A stretch of 64,000 nucleotides of DNA from JAUVPY01 sp034412795 (GCA_034412795.1 DAOUMD010000296.1:25251-89250); one strand, 5' to 3'; shown: positions 41,477-50,020, counted from the stretch's first letter. The notes: generated from the letters alone by a model not told the origin. Translations and numbers: made by a program.

Positions 41477-43000
41477 TTGAAGCAACAATTGCTTATGGGC
41501 ATTGACATTGGCACGCAAAGCACGCGGGCGGCGTTGCTTGACCTCGGCGGACGTGTGATTGCCAGCGCCAGCACGTCGCAAGAGATGCACACACCTCGCC
41601 CAGGCTGGGCCGAGCAGGATCCTCAGGTCTGGTGGGATAATGCGGCTGCTAACATAAAGCGGACGATTGACCGGGCTGAGGTATCGCCCCAGGAGATTTT
41701 GGGGGTCGGTGTGAGTGGTCAAATGCACGGTACCGTCCCTATTAACGCCGGGGGTGAGTTGCTTAGCCACGGCGTACAATTGTGGTGCGATAAGCGCAGT
41801 GCCGAACTGGTGGATGACTTCAAAGCCAAGCCCGAGGCTGCCAATGCTTATCAAACCGCTGGTAGCCCGCCTGTGGCAAATTGGTTCGGCTTCAAGATCA
41901 AGTGGCTCAAGGTGCACCGGCCGGAGATATATCGGCAGGCCTGGAAATTCATGTTGCCCAAGGATTTTATCAATTTCAAATTAACCAACTCTGTGACCAC
42001 TGACCATTCCGAAGCGTCCGGATCATTTCTGATGGACGCCAACACAGAGGACTGGTCGGAAGAGCTAGCACAACAAGTAGGGGTAGACATAAACAAATTG
42101 CCGCAGATTCATCCTGCTTATGGCGTAATCGGCCAGGTGACGTCAGAAGCTGCTGCGCTGACAGGTCTCACTGAAGGGACTCCTGTCGTTGCAGGCGGCG
42201 GAGATATGCTGTGCATGTTACTGTCGGCAGGCATCACCCGGCCAGGGCGCGCTTCGGATGTGACGGGAACCGCTTCGATTATGTCAGTATTTACCGAAGC
42301 CCCGGTCTTTGATGAGCGGTTGATGAATCTGCATCACGTTATGCCGGGTTGGATCCCCTTCGGCATCATCGACTCGGGCGGCGGGTCCCTCAAGTGGTTC
42401 AGGGACTCATTCTGCCAAGCCGAGATTGCCGAGGCCGAGAGAATTGGGGGAGAGGTATATGATATCCTGAATGCCCGCGCCGAGGAAGTCGAACCCGGCG
42501 CGGAAGGGCTGCTTTACTTCCCCTACCTGATGGGGGAGCGCACATTAGGTACTCCCTATGCCAGAGGCGTTTTCTTCGGCATCACCCCTCGCACTGGGAA
42601 AGGCGCTGTGGTTCGCGCTATTATGGAGGGGGTGACCTTTGAGCTTCGTCGGACTTTGGAGATTGTGGAGGGCGCCGGGCACGAAGTCCGTGCAATCTAC
42701 CACAGCGGAGGTGGTGCCTACAGTGACCTGTGGTCGCAAATCAAAGCCGATATCTATCAGAAAAAAGTGGTGACTTTCGAGACATCCGAGGGAGGAATCC
42801 TCGGTTCAGCCATCTTGGCCGGCGTGGGCGCCGGTGTCTACGAAGATCCGGCGTCTGGGGTGGAACATTGCCTGCGCGTAGACAAGGAGTTTGCACCTCG
42901 GCTCGAGTGGAGTGATCGGTACAACGCTGCGTACGAACTCTTCAAAGAGGTACACGATCTGTTGCAAGATCCGTATAACAAGTTAGCTAGAAACCCCTAG
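41477..43000 (+). CDS. FGGY-family carbohydrate kinase (xylulokinase-like)
   Basis: 507 residues from TTG 41477, with CGGAGGTG 4-5 nt upstream and no better start. LMGIDIGTQSTRAALLDL, GVSGQMHGTVPI, VAGGGDMLCMLLSAG (catalytic Asp), DVTGTASIMSVF, and GGGAYSDLWSQIKAD are the family motifs; the QMHG and GWAEQDPQVWW signatures favour the xylulokinase group, though the real sugar is unknown. Its last 97 bp, to the stop codon, are repeated exactly at 56983-57079. The gene ends the plus-strand block and is convergent with the GH15 gene. Confidence 0.87.
   Translation: MKQQLLMGIDIGTQSTRAALLDLGGRVIASASTSQEMHTPRPGWAEQDPQVWWDNAAANIKRTIDRAEVSPQEILGVGVSGQMHGTVPINAGGELLSHGVQLWCDKRSAELVDDFKAKPEAANAYQTAGSPPVANWFGFKIKWLKVHRPEIYRQAWKFMLPKDFINFKLTNSVTTDHSEASGSFLMDANTEDWSEELAQQVGVDINKLPQIHPAYGVIGQVTSEAAALTGLTEGTPVVAGGGDMLCMLLSAGITRPGRASDVTGTASIMSVFTEAPVFDERLMNLHHVMPGWIPFGIIDSGGGSLKWFRDSFCQAEIAEAERIGGEVYDILNARAEEVEPGAEGLLYFPYLMGERTLGTPYARGVFFGITPRTGKGAVVRAIMEGVTFELRRTLEIVEGAGHEVRAIYHSGGGAYSDLWSQIKADIYQKKVVTFETSEGGILGSAILAGVGAGVYEDPASGVEHCLRVDKEFAPRLEWSDRYNAAYELFKEVHDLLQDPYNKLARNP
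42896..43000 (+). repeat. Direct repeat, left copy (3' end of FGGY kinase gene)
   Basis: Matches 56975-57079 over 105 bp with two mismatches, both near the left end; the last 97 bp including the TAG stop are identical. Similarity stops right after the stop codon in both copies. Such a 3'-gene-end direct repeat resembles the att pair of an element integrated at the end of a gene. Confidence 0.9.
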
Positions 43001-43030
43001 CACACTGAGGTGTAAGTAAGCCAATAGTTT

Positions 43031-43085
43031 GTAGTGGCGACTTCAGTCGCTTAACCAGTCCAAAAACGACTAAAGTCGTTACTAC
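43031..43085. terminator. Inverted repeat between convergent genes
   Basis: GTAGTGGCGACTTCAGTCGC at 43031-43050 pairs with ACGACTAAAGTCGTTACTAC at 43066-43085 (16 of 20). It lies in the 177-bp gap between the converging FGGY kinase and GH15 genes and may act as a bidirectional terminator; it also looks like a member of a common palindromic repeat family. Confidence 0.5.
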
Positions 43086-43177
43086 GACAACTGGCGGTGA
43101 TATCATCAGTGTCATTGGCCAGGAGCACGTGAAGTAAACTGGACGCGCGGAGCCTGACGAGGTTTGAAGTGCGTCGC

Positions 43178-44251
43178 TTACCGGGTTAGCGCTTCATAAA
43201 GAATCAAGTACATCGCATGCGACCAGAGCAGGGGAACCGCAATCGGACCCCGGCGCGCCACCCACTCGGCGTAGTAGTCGGGGGTGATCAGGTGGGTAGC
43301 TACCTGTTCCGGCATGTCGCCGTGCGCGTCAGCTTGGCTCTCGACCCAGCCCAGCAGTTCCTGTGCTCGTCTTGTTTGGCCAACCTGGCTGTAATACCAG
43401 CCCAGCCAGGCTGCCAACAAAAGCCATTCACCCCCACCGTAGTAACTGTCCCGGGCGTAGCGGTAGACGCCGCCATCCTTTCGGTGTAAGTCGGCTTCGA
43501 TGTGGGCCACGGTCGCTTGCATACACTCGTCATCAGGCGATACCAGGGCATAGGGAGTCGCCAGGCCGAGCAAGCTGGCATCGACGGTATCAGTGCCCAG
43601 GTACTTGACAAAATGGCCATCGACGACGCCGCGCTCTAATACAAACCTGCGAACTTCGTTGGCAACTTCGAGGTATTCTGGTTGGTAGGAGTAATACGCG
43701 TAGATACGCAATCCACCTTGTATGCAAGCCAAGGTATGGGGGTGGACCTGCTCCCCGAATTCTTCCCAACAGTCATAGTTGGGTACCCGCCATAATCCGG
43801 CCAGGTAGCGGGCTACCAGATCGGCAGCGCGCGCCCAATCAGCGGGGAGTGTTGTGTTTCTGGTAAACGCCAGATGTTTATAAAGTCCCCACAGCCAGGT
43901 GCCCAGTCCATCAAGTTGGAAGTTTGGCCAATTGGTATCGGTGCCGTCCTGGCCATCCAGCGTGTAACGTGTGTGGAGGTAATCAGCCTCTGAAAGCGGT
44001 CCTCCCCGAGCGGCTTTAGCCAGGGCACGCTCCACAACCCCAGCCCGGGCGTTGATGACCGTAGCGCCCCAATCGTAAAAACGCCCGGCGCTGTTGTGTT
44101 CTCCCACGACGCCCATGGCGTAAGCCATAAATGTGCCGTCACGAAACCAGCAATAGGCATAATCGGCCATGTTCGGGCAGGCGATGTATGCCCCGCTGGA
44201 CGATTGATTTTTCAGAATGACCTCGATACTGTGTTGGCGCAGGTCTGCCAT
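43178..44251 (-). CDS. GH15-family glucosidase (isomaltose/dextran glucosidase-like)
   Basis: 357 residues, the (alpha/alpha)6-barrel catalytic part only. GH15 motifs: YAYCWFRDGTFMAYAM, NWPNFQLDGLGTWLWGLY, YDCWEEFGEQVHPH (general acid Glu163), GGEWLLLAAWLGWYY, DMPEQV (probable general base) and LLWSHAMYLILYEA. It lacks the N-terminal beta-sandwich of secreted glucoamylases and any signal peptide, so it is probably cytoplasmic. AGGAGA precedes ATG 44251. It is last in an operon with GH66, two permeases and a binding protein, so it likely releases glucose from imported isomalto-oligosaccharides. Confidence 0.9.
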   Translation of the reverse strand: MADLRQHSIEVILKNQSSSGAYIACPNMADYAYCWFRDGTFMAYAMGVVGEHNSAGRFYDWGATVINARAGVVERALAKAARGGPLSEADYLHTRYTLDGQDGTDTNWPNFQLDGLGTWLWGLYKHLAFTRNTTLPADWARAADLVARYLAGLWRVPNYDCWEEFGEQVHPHTLACIQGGLRIYAYYSYQPEYLEVANEVRRFVLERGVVDGHFVKYLGTDTVDASLLGLATPYALVSPDDECMQATVAHIEADLHRKDGGVYRYARDSYYGGGEWLLLAAWLGWYYSQVGQTRRAQELLGWVESQADAHGDMPEQVATHLITPDYYAEWVARRGPIAVPLLWSHAMYLILYEALTR

Positions 44252-44286
44252 TCACATCTCCTGGTATACACCTGTGCTCGCTCCCG

Positions 44287-44334
44287 CAGGTTTGCCAAAT
44301 CCTGTGGCTCCCGCAGGATTGCTAAATCCTGCGG
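44287..44334. repeat. Two small palindromes between GH66 and GH15 genes
   Basis: CCGCAGGATT at 44311-44320 pairs perfectly with AATCCTGCGG at 44325-44334; just before it an imperfect copy uses CAGGTTT/AAATCCTG. The GCCAAATCC core is shared with the hairpin cluster at 13206-13279. Located in the 85-bp gap of the minus-strand operon, so it may modulate expression of the GH15 gene. Confidence 0.6.
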
Positions 44335-44336
44335 CG

Positions 44337-46052
44337 TCAGGCAGCGTAGTTGCTCTCCTCCAAAACAATCAGGTCCCAATAGGCCAACGAAGGCACCAGG
44401 AATTCGACAAAGTCCCCGAACCTATCGCGTCCGGTATTGAAGTCAATCGGTTGCGCTCGCAGGTCACCAAAGTCCGGCGTGCTCCACCACACACTTTGGA
44501 CCGGTCGTTTGGTGTAAGTGCGCACGCGCAGGTCCGTCTGCGCCGCCGGCGCGTGGACCTGGTGACCGTTCCAGGTTGGGTTCCTGATGCCCAACAGGTT
44601 AACCAAGCTAATGGTTTCAAACCCGACACCTTCTCGGGTGATAACCCACACTTTGTCGCCGATGGCGGCGGGATCCGTGTTGGTGCCCTCAATTTGCACC
44701 CGCTCGGCTTGTTCCGGCGTAGTGTCCCTGGTGCCTTGCGAGAGAACATTCTCATAACGAACCACAAAATCGTAATAGCGCCGCATGGTCCCCGTCACCC
44801 CCTGGCTCATCCGGCCGTATTTGGGAAAGTAGGGGTCGGCCAACATCCCCCCCGGCTCACCCAGCTCGATGTGAAAGCCTCCGCTGGCGAAAATGGTCGC
44901 ATCTGTCAGGCGCGCGTTATGCTCATTTTCCGGATCAACGTAGGCGGCCAGGATGACGCGCTTGCCCCGGCCGAAATCCTGGCCGGCCACGATGTGCTGG
45001 TGGAGATGCTGGTACAGCGTATCTGGAGGCCAGACCTCGATGTAGACCGCGTCCTGCTCGGCCGGAGCAACGCTATCCACCGGCCAGGCGCGGACGGCAT
45101 TGAAGATGACGGCCCCATCCTCCCCCCGCTCGCGGCGGACCAGCGATTGGGCGGCGTCAATGAAGGCGGGAAAAACCTGGCTCAAATCGACCGGGTTTCC
45201 CCTGGCGTCGTAGCCGGTCTTTGGATCGCCGTATTGGTCGATGTGGATGCCGTCAAAGGCTGTCTCCTTCAGCACGCGTTGGTACTGGGCCAGCACATGT
45301 CGGCCCCAGGGCGAGTTCGGCGTGGGGTCCATAATCATCAGAAAACCTTCAAACCCGATGGGCGTGCCGTCAGCGTCGAAGAGGCTCCAGTCCGGGTGTG
45401 CCCGGTGGAAGGGGATGGACGCGCCGTAGATGGCGCTGTAGGGCATGGCGGCCGCGTTACGGGTATGGGCCGCCTCGATGAGATATCTAATGGTCTTCAA
45501 GGATATCTGCCTTCCCAGCGGGTCGAGATACGTATCGGAAGGCGGCAGCAGTTGATCGTGCCGGTACATCCAGTCGTAGAACTGGATACCGTTGAGGTGA
45601 TACTTGGCCAACCAGGCGGCTGTGTGGTTGATGTCGTCCCGGTCGGGGCTGAAGTCGGTCAAAAAGCCGTAGCGCGGAGCCTGGGTCCAGTTTTCCAGGA
45701 CGTCGAAGGCGCTTGAGGCGGTCGCCACGCCCCGGCCCTTTTTGTCCAAAACACGCAGGTTGACGCCGTAGCCGCGTGGAGTCTCTTCGGGGGGAGACCA
45801 GGGCAGCTCGGCGGTCGTTCCTCGGTCCGAATTGAAAGTTTGGCTCAGTTCGGCTATCTCTTGGGCCAGGCAACTGATTGTCGCCAACACCGTGACCTCG
45901 GTCTCGACCGGGCTGCCCGGAGGCCCTGTGAACGGTGTTTCAGAAACCAGGTTTTTGAAGAAAAACCTGGTTTCTAAATCCAGGTCGATTTGGAGGCGAA
46001 CGGTATCGCCGGGTCGATAGAAGGCCTTATCAGGATAAACGTCTATACTCAC
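44337..46052 (-). CDS. GH66-family dextranase/cycloisomaltooligosaccharide-type enzyme, no signal peptide
   Basis: 571 residues from GTG 46052, 8 bp after the permease stop; an upstream open frame overlaps the permease gene and is not used. An N-terminal beta-sandwich (DKAFYRPGDTVRLQI) is followed by the catalytic barrel: RYGFLTDFSPDRDD, LNGIQFYDWMYRHDQLLPP, AAMPYSAIYGAS, FDGIHIDQYGDPKTGYD (nucleophile Asp272) and AVYIEVWPP (acid/base Glu339). GH66 enzymes act on alpha-1,6-glucans and are normally secreted; this one has no signal sequence. A perfect palindrome at 45942-45975 adds about 12 residues (ETRFFFKNLVSE) in frame in the N-terminal domain. Function with GH15 on imported oligosaccharides is inferred. 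Confidence 0.9.
   Translation of the reverse strand: MSIDVYPDKAFYRPGDTVRLQIDLDLETRFFFKNLVSETPFTGPPGSPVETEVTVLATISCLAQEIAELSQTFNSDRGTTAELPWSPPEETPRGYGVNLRVLDKKGRGVATASSAFDVLENWTQAPRYGFLTDFSPDRDDINHTAAWLAKYHLNGIQFYDWMYRHDQLLPPSDTYLDPLGRQISLKTIRYLIEAAHTRNAAAMPYSAIYGASIPFHRAHPDWSLFDADGTPIGFEGFLMIMDPTPNSPWGRHVLAQYQRVLKETAFDGIHIDQYGDPKTGYDARGNPVDLSQVFPAFIDAAQSLVRRERGEDGAVIFNAVRAWPVDSVAPAEQDAVYIEVWPPDTLYQHLHQHIVAGQDFGRGKRVILAAYVDPENEHNARLTDATIFASGGFHIELGEPGGMLADPYFPKYGRMSQGVTGTMRRYYDFVVRYENVLSQGTRDTTPEQAERVQIEGTNTDPAAIGDKVWVITREGVGFETISLVNLLGIRNPTWNGHQVHAPAAQTDLRVRTYTKRPVQSVWWSTPDFGDLRAQPIDFNTGRDRFGDFVEFLVPSLAYWDLIVLEESNYAA
45942..45975. repeat. Perfect palindrome inside the GH66 gene
   Basis: AGAAACCAGGTTTTT (45942-45956), loop GAAG, AAAAACCTGGTTTCT (45961-45975): a perfect 15-bp stem. 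It encodes Phe-rich residues absent from what I expect of the family, consistent with in-frame insertion of a REP-like element. A related CCAGGC/GCCTGG hairpin occurs near 49451-49472. Confidence 0.75.
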
Positions 46053-46060
46053 CAACCGAC

Positions 46061-46903
46061 CTACCCCTTCAACCCGGAGCGGGCAATGCCCCGGATGAAA
46101 TGACGTTGGAAGATGATGAACACGACCACCACCGGAATGAGGGCCACCGTCGAGGCGGCGAAGACCTGGCCCCACTGGGTCAAATGCTGGTTCTGGAACA
46201 AGGCGATGGCAATCGGCAACGTGCGGCGCGTGGTCTCCTTGATCGCCACGTGCGCCCAGGGAAACTCATCCCAACTGTAAAGAAAGGTGAAGATGGCGAC
46301 GGTGGCCAGGCCAGGTCGCGAAAGAGGCAGCGTGATATGCCAGAGGATGGTCCAACTTCCACCCCCGTCTATGTGCACGGCGTCCTCCAATTCGCTGGGG
46401 ATACTTTCGAAGAAGCCGCGTAACAGAAAAGTCTGCAATGCCAGATTCATGGTGATGTAAACCACGATCAGCCCGGTCAACGAGCCGAGCAGCCCCAGGC
46501 TCTTAGTCACCAAGAACTGGGGGATGATCAACATCACCGGGGGGATCATCAGGCCGGTCAACAGCAGGTAGAACAGAACCTCCTTGCCCGGGAAATCGAG
46601 CCGGGCAAAGGCGTAGGCCATCATGGCCGAGATAATGACGGTAGAAGCCGTGGTGATGACTGCCACGAACAGACTGTTTGAGAAATAGAGGAAGAAGAGG
46701 TCCGTGCTCAAGGCGCGCGTGTAGTTGTTGAGGGTTACCTCTTGCGGTACCAGACGCGGCGGGTATTCAAACGTATACTGTTGCGTTTTGAAGGAGGTGG
46801 AGATCATGAACAGGAAAGGTACGGCTACGATGACCAGGCCCAGAATCAGGAGGCCGTAGGTTATGGCCTGGTGATACCAGCGTCGTTCCAGGGGCAAAAT
46901 CAT
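46061..46903 (-). CDS. Sugar ABC transporter permease (MalG type)
   Basis: 280 residues with six membrane segments, starting ITYGLLILGLVIVAVPFLFM. The EAA loop is ELEDAVHIDGGGSWTILWHI. ATG 46903 lies 4 bp after the stop of the other permease gene. It is the second permease of the alpha-glucan importer. No ATPase gene is in this operon, so a shared MsiK/UgpC-type ATPase from elsewhere is needed. Confidence 0.92.
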   Translation of the reverse strand: MILPLERRWYHQAITYGLLILGLVIVAVPFLFMISTSFKTQQYTFEYPPRLVPQEVTLNNYTRALSTDLFFLYFSNSLFVAVITTASTVIISAMMAYAFARLDFPGKEVLFYLLLTGLMIPPVMLIIPQFLVTKSLGLLGSLTGLIVVYITMNLALQTFLLRGFFESIPSELEDAVHIDGGGSWTILWHITLPLSRPGLATVAIFTFLYSWDEFPWAHVAIKETTRRTLPIAIALFQNQHLTQWGQVFAASTVALIPVVVVFIIFQRHFIRGIARSGLKG

Positions 46904-46907
46904 GAGC

Positions 46908-47867
46908 TTATACCTCCACTCGCTGGCGCAGCAGGCGCAATTGAACCGCGCTGATTACAAATACCAACGCGGTCAGGAAGTAGCTAATCGCCGCCCCACC
47001 CCCGAAGTTGAGGCGGTCAAAGGTTTCTTTGTACATCAACGTCAGAATGAAGTGCGTCATATCCAGGGGTTGGCCGCCGTCAGTCATCAGCAGGCCTGAG
47101 ATGTAAACATTAAAACCGCCGATGACTAGCACTACCAACAAGAAGACCAGGGTGGGCCGCAGCAGGGGCAGGACGATGCGCCAAAAGCGCTGCCAGGGGG
47201 TAGCCCCATCCACGGCGGCGGCTTCGACCAGTTCGTTGGGGACGGCCTGCAAGGCAGCCAGTAGTATAACCATCGACCAGCCCACCCCCTTCCAGATGCC
47301 CAGCAGGTTGATGGGAACCATGGCCAGGATTGGGTCGGCCAGCCAGGCGATGGGCTTATCGACCACGCCCAGCACATCCCGTAGAATATAGTTGATGAAA
47401 CCGGCCTGGCTGTTGAAGAGATATTCAAAAATCAAGGTGACGATCACCCAGGAGGTGATGACGGGCAAATAGTAGGCTACTCGAAACGCCGCTTTGAAGC
47501 GGATATGCTGATCCAGTAGAACGGCCACGGCCAGCCCCAACGTGATCTGGGCCGGAACAGTGATCAACGTGTACGAGACCGTATTAATGACCGCTCGCCG
47601 GAAAATTGAATCGCCGAGCAGGCCTAGATAGTTGGCCAGTCCTAAAAATTCGCTCTTGTCCGGCTTAATGACGTTCCAGTCGTAAAAGCTGATCCGGAGC
47701 GAGTAAAGCATAGGGTAGATCACGAACAGCCCGAACAACAAGAATCCAGGCAGGAGGAAGAGATACGCCGCTCCACCTCGATACAGCCGGCCGAACCGAT
47801 GTGCGGTTTTGGATGACGGGTGTGCCTTACTTGGATTTTGGACCATCTGATTGCTTATTTCGGCCAT
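46908..47867 (-). CDS. Sugar ABC transporter permease (MalF type)
   Basis: 319 residues; a cytoplasmic N-terminus of about 30 residues precedes six membrane segments (AAYLFLLPGFLLFGLFVIYP first). The EAA loop is LVEAAAVDGATPWQRFWRI. It is the first permease after the binding-protein gene, from which it is separated by a 210-bp inverted-repeat element. It belongs with the MalG-type permease, binding protein and GH66/GH15 enzymes. Confidence 0.92.
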   Translation of the reverse strand: MAEISNQMVQNPSKAHPSSKTAHRFGRLYRGGAAYLFLLPGFLLFGLFVIYPMLYSLRISFYDWNVIKPDKSEFLGLANYLGLLGDSIFRRAVINTVSYTLITVPAQITLGLAVAVLLDQHIRFKAAFRVAYYLPVITSWVIVTLIFEYLFNSQAGFINYILRDVLGVVDKPIAWLADPILAMVPINLLGIWKGVGWSMVILLAALQAVPNELVEAAAVDGATPWQRFWRIVLPLLRPTLVFLLVVLVIGGFNVYISGLLMTDGGQPLDMTHFILTLMYKETFDRLNFGGGAAISYFLTALVFVISAVQLRLLRQRVEV

Positions 47868-47878
47868 AGTCGTTGCTA

Positions 47879-48090
47879 TTTGGAGATTGGAGATTTGGTA
47901 GTCCCCCGCTTGGGTGTTGGTGGAGGGAAACTACCACCGAGACACAGAGTTCACTGAGTTTTCATTCGATTTTCTCCGTGTTCTCTGTGCCTCAGTGCTT
48001 CAAATTGGCTGACTTTTTTGGTACCAACACTCAACAGGGAGACTACCGAGATTTGAAGATTCGGTCAAATTGCCAATCTCCAATCTCCAA
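47879..48090. repeat. Long imperfect inverted repeat between binding-protein and permease genes
   Basis: TGGAGATTGGAGATTTGG near 47880-47897 is mirrored by CCAATCTCCAATCTCCAA near 48071-48088 with one indel. Inside, GTAGTC...GGGTGTTGGT pairs with ACCAACACTC...GACTAC, and a further CAGAG-rich arm pairs around 47938-48000. The whole segment can fold as one long hairpin. It fits a MITE-like element that now separates two operon genes and may stabilise the binding-protein transcript. Confidence 0.75.
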
Positions 48091-48095
48091 TAATT

Positions 48096-49406
48096 TTATT
48101 GCAGGAGCGCGTTTATCTCCTGGGCCGCCTGGTCGAGGGCTTCCTGGACCGACTGCTCGCCGCGCAAGGCGCGCTGGTAGGCATTGTTGATGGCGCCGTC
48201 CATATCGCCCCAATTGGGATGTGGCACCCGCGCCTGAGCCGTCTTCAACTGCTCCATGAAGACCGAGAAGTACTCGGGTAGAGATGGATCGCCGATCACT
48301 GTTTCCAGCGTGGGGATCACCCCTCGCTCGGCCATCTTCAACTGCGCCTCTTCCGTCAGCAAGTACTCGGCCCAGGCCAGGGCGGCTTCCTTGTTTTCGG
48401 AGCTGTCAAAGATCACCACGTTCTGACCGCCGACCACCGAACTGGTGCTGCCATCGGGACCGGTGGGGACGGGCGCGAAATTGACCTCGAACTCAGGGAA
48501 GTCGTTCTTGTAGATATCCACCATCCAGGGTCCGTCGATGATCATGGCGTACAGGCCGGTGGCGTGCCCATCCGAGGTGCCGATGCCGCCGCCCAGCAAG
48601 TTGGGCGACAGACAGCCCTCGTTGAACAGATCGACCAACATCTCAAAGGCGGCCACGCTCTCGGGCCCGTTGATGTAGCCTTCGGCGGTGGTGATGTCCT
48701 CATCCACTACCTGGCCGCCCATGGCATAGAAGAGAGGCGCCGGCGCCCAGAAGTAGGTGCCGCCCATGGCATAGCCGTATTGCTCTTCGCCCCGGGTCAG
48801 AGCACAGGCTACGTCCTTGAACTCGTCGGTGGTGCTCGGCGCGCTCAGCCCCGCTTCCTCAAATAGCGCCTTGTTCCAGAGCAAGACCTGGGTGTTGGTG
48901 TCCTGGGGCAGGCCGTAGTAGTGGCCATCCCAGAAGTTGGTAGTCAGCGGGCCGGGGAAGACTTTGTCCGCGATCTGGTCGAAGTTGGGCAGCGCCTCGT
49001 CCATAGCCACCAACGCCTCCAGTTCGGCGAATTCGGGCACCCAGATGATGTCCAGGCGGGCGGTATCCGGGCCTTCGCCACCGGCCAGACTGGTCAGCAG
49101 AGCCGACTTGAAGTCGTCGTAGGCGTAGCGCGTCATCTCGACCGTGACGCCCGGATTGGCCGCCTCGAACATGGCGATGACCTCTTCCATCGCCTCCACC
49201 TCGGCGTCGCTCATCGTGTGCCAGTAGCTGACCGTGACCGGTTCAGCTTCAGCCGGCGCTTCCGCTGGCGCCTCGGCGGCCGGGGCCTCGGTCGCCGGAG
49301 CGGCCTCCTCTGGTGCTGTGGTAGGTGCCGGGACGACACAGGCGGTGAGAAGCAGCCCCAGAGCTACCACGACAACGGGTAATACAAACCAACGCGTGTG
49401 TTTCAT
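48096..49406 (-). CDS. Sugar ABC transporter substrate-binding lipoprotein
   Basis: 436 residues from ATG 49406 (AGGAGG upstream). The lipoprotein signal ends in LLLTAC at residue 23, then an Ala/Glu/Pro linker of about 35 residues, then the family-1 solute-binding domain (VTVSYWHTMSDAEVEAMEEVIAMF, YYGLPQDTNTQVLLWNKALF). It should capture isomalto-oligosaccharides for the permeases encoded downstream. It heads the minus-strand alpha-glucan operon; promoter elements are probably within 49407-49558 but no clear consensus pair was found. Confidence 0.92.
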   Translation of the reverse strand: MKHTRWFVLPVVVVALGLLLTACVVPAPTTAPEEAAPATEAPAAEAPAEAPAEAEPVTVSYWHTMSDAEVEAMEEVIAMFEAANPGVTVEMTRYAYDDFKSALLTSLAGGEGPDTARLDIIWVPEFAELEALVAMDEALPNFDQIADKVFPGPLTTNFWDGHYYGLPQDTNTQVLLWNKALFEEAGLSAPSTTDEFKDVACALTRGEEQYGYAMGGTYFWAPAPLFYAMGGQVVDEDITTAEGYINGPESVAAFEMLVDLFNEGCLSPNLLGGGIGTSDGHATGLYAMIIDGPWMVDIYKNDFPEFEVNFAPVPTGPDGSTSSVVGGQNVVIFDSSENKEAALAWAEYLLTEEAQLKMAERGVIPTLETVIGDPSLPEYFSVFMEQLKTAQARVPHPNWGDMDGAINNAYQRALRGEQSVQEALDQAAQEINALLQ

Positions 49407-49558
49407 CGCTTCATCCTCCTTTGGATTCGAGTTTAGAAAAGGGCCAAGCAGCCAGGCCGAAAGCCTGGTTTCTGACGACTTTGGGGGTTGTTCCCTCACC
49501 TCCTTCCACTAAGAGAGATTTCTCGGGATGGTACCCTACGCTGTGATATGTAGGAGAT
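49407..49558. other. Upstream region of the alpha-glucan operon
   Basis: About 150 bp with a CCAGGC-CGAA-AGCCTGG-type hairpin near 49451-49472 in the leader of the binding-protein message. No strong -35/-10 pair was recognised. A GAGATTTCTCGG stretch at 49515-49526 resembles the ends of the 124-bp repeat family. Confidence 0.35.
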
Positions 49559-49741
49559 ATTTGTGGGCGCGCAATCTGGAGCTGATCATTCTAGCACGAA
49601 GTTACTCCCCGCAAATGAGCCCGGAAGCGAAGCTTTAGCCAGGTTTTGGGCGCGCAGCCGGCATATAACAGCGGATTTCAGGATTTATCAAATTCGTTCA
49701 ATTCTGGAATTCGTTGTTATATGCGCGAATGGCCCACAAAT
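49559..49741. repeat. 183-bp element bounded by ATTTGTGGGC inverted repeats
   Basis: ATTTGTGGGC at 49559-49568 and its complement at 49732-49741 form the ends; inside, GCATATAACA near 49661 pairs with TGTTATATGC near 49714. A plus-strand frame of 130 codons through here (49563-49955) has no support. A MITE-like element or a folded regulatory segment is likely. Confidence 0.55.
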
Positions 49742-49777
49742 AACTCCTTTTCTCATCACATACCAGGGAACTATCCC

Positions 49778-49894
49778 GATTTCTCGGAAAGTGCCGTTCG
49801 CATCTAGGGATGCTCACTCCGCCGGACGCAAGAGGAGCGAGGCACCCCCAGGTGCCGAAGCGTTTTCCCTGTTTGGTAGACTTTCCGAGAGATC
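49778..49894. repeat. Multi-hairpin repeat, copy B
   Basis: Related to copy A at 8801-8924. Ends GATTTCTCGGAAAG and CTTTCCGAGAGATC pair with one G-T. Hairpin 1 is GCATC-TAGG-GATGC (49800-49813), where copies A and C have GCACG-TGGG-CGTGC: two base pairs changed on both sides. The GGCACC-CCCA-GGTGCC hairpin is unchanged. Confidence 0.85.
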
Positions 49895-49900
49895 TCTAAG

Positions 49901-50020
49901 AGTTTTCTCGGAAAGTACCATTCGCACGTGGGCGTGCTCACTCCGCCCTGCGTAATGAGGAGCGAGGCACCGCCAGGTGCCAAAGCGTCTGCCCCGTTTG
50001 ACAGACTTTCCGAGATATCT
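49901..50020. repeat. Multi-hairpin repeat, copy C
   Basis: Closest to copy A in the interior (GCACG-TGGG-CGTGC at 49924-49937). The second hairpin keeps its stem GGCACC/GGTGCC but the loop is GCCA. Outer arms match over TCTCGGAAAG. The CTCGGAAAG ends of successive units lie 124 and 126 bp apart. Confidence 0.85.

Noticed and set aside
44217..45716. A 499-codon open frame on the plus strand
   Set aside because: It is antisense to the GH66 gene, whose motifs and catalytic residues are unmistakable; the plus-strand translation has no family features or ribosome site.
49563..49955. A 130-codon plus-strand open frame
   Set aside because: Runs through two different repeat elements, has no ribosome site and no protein-like features.
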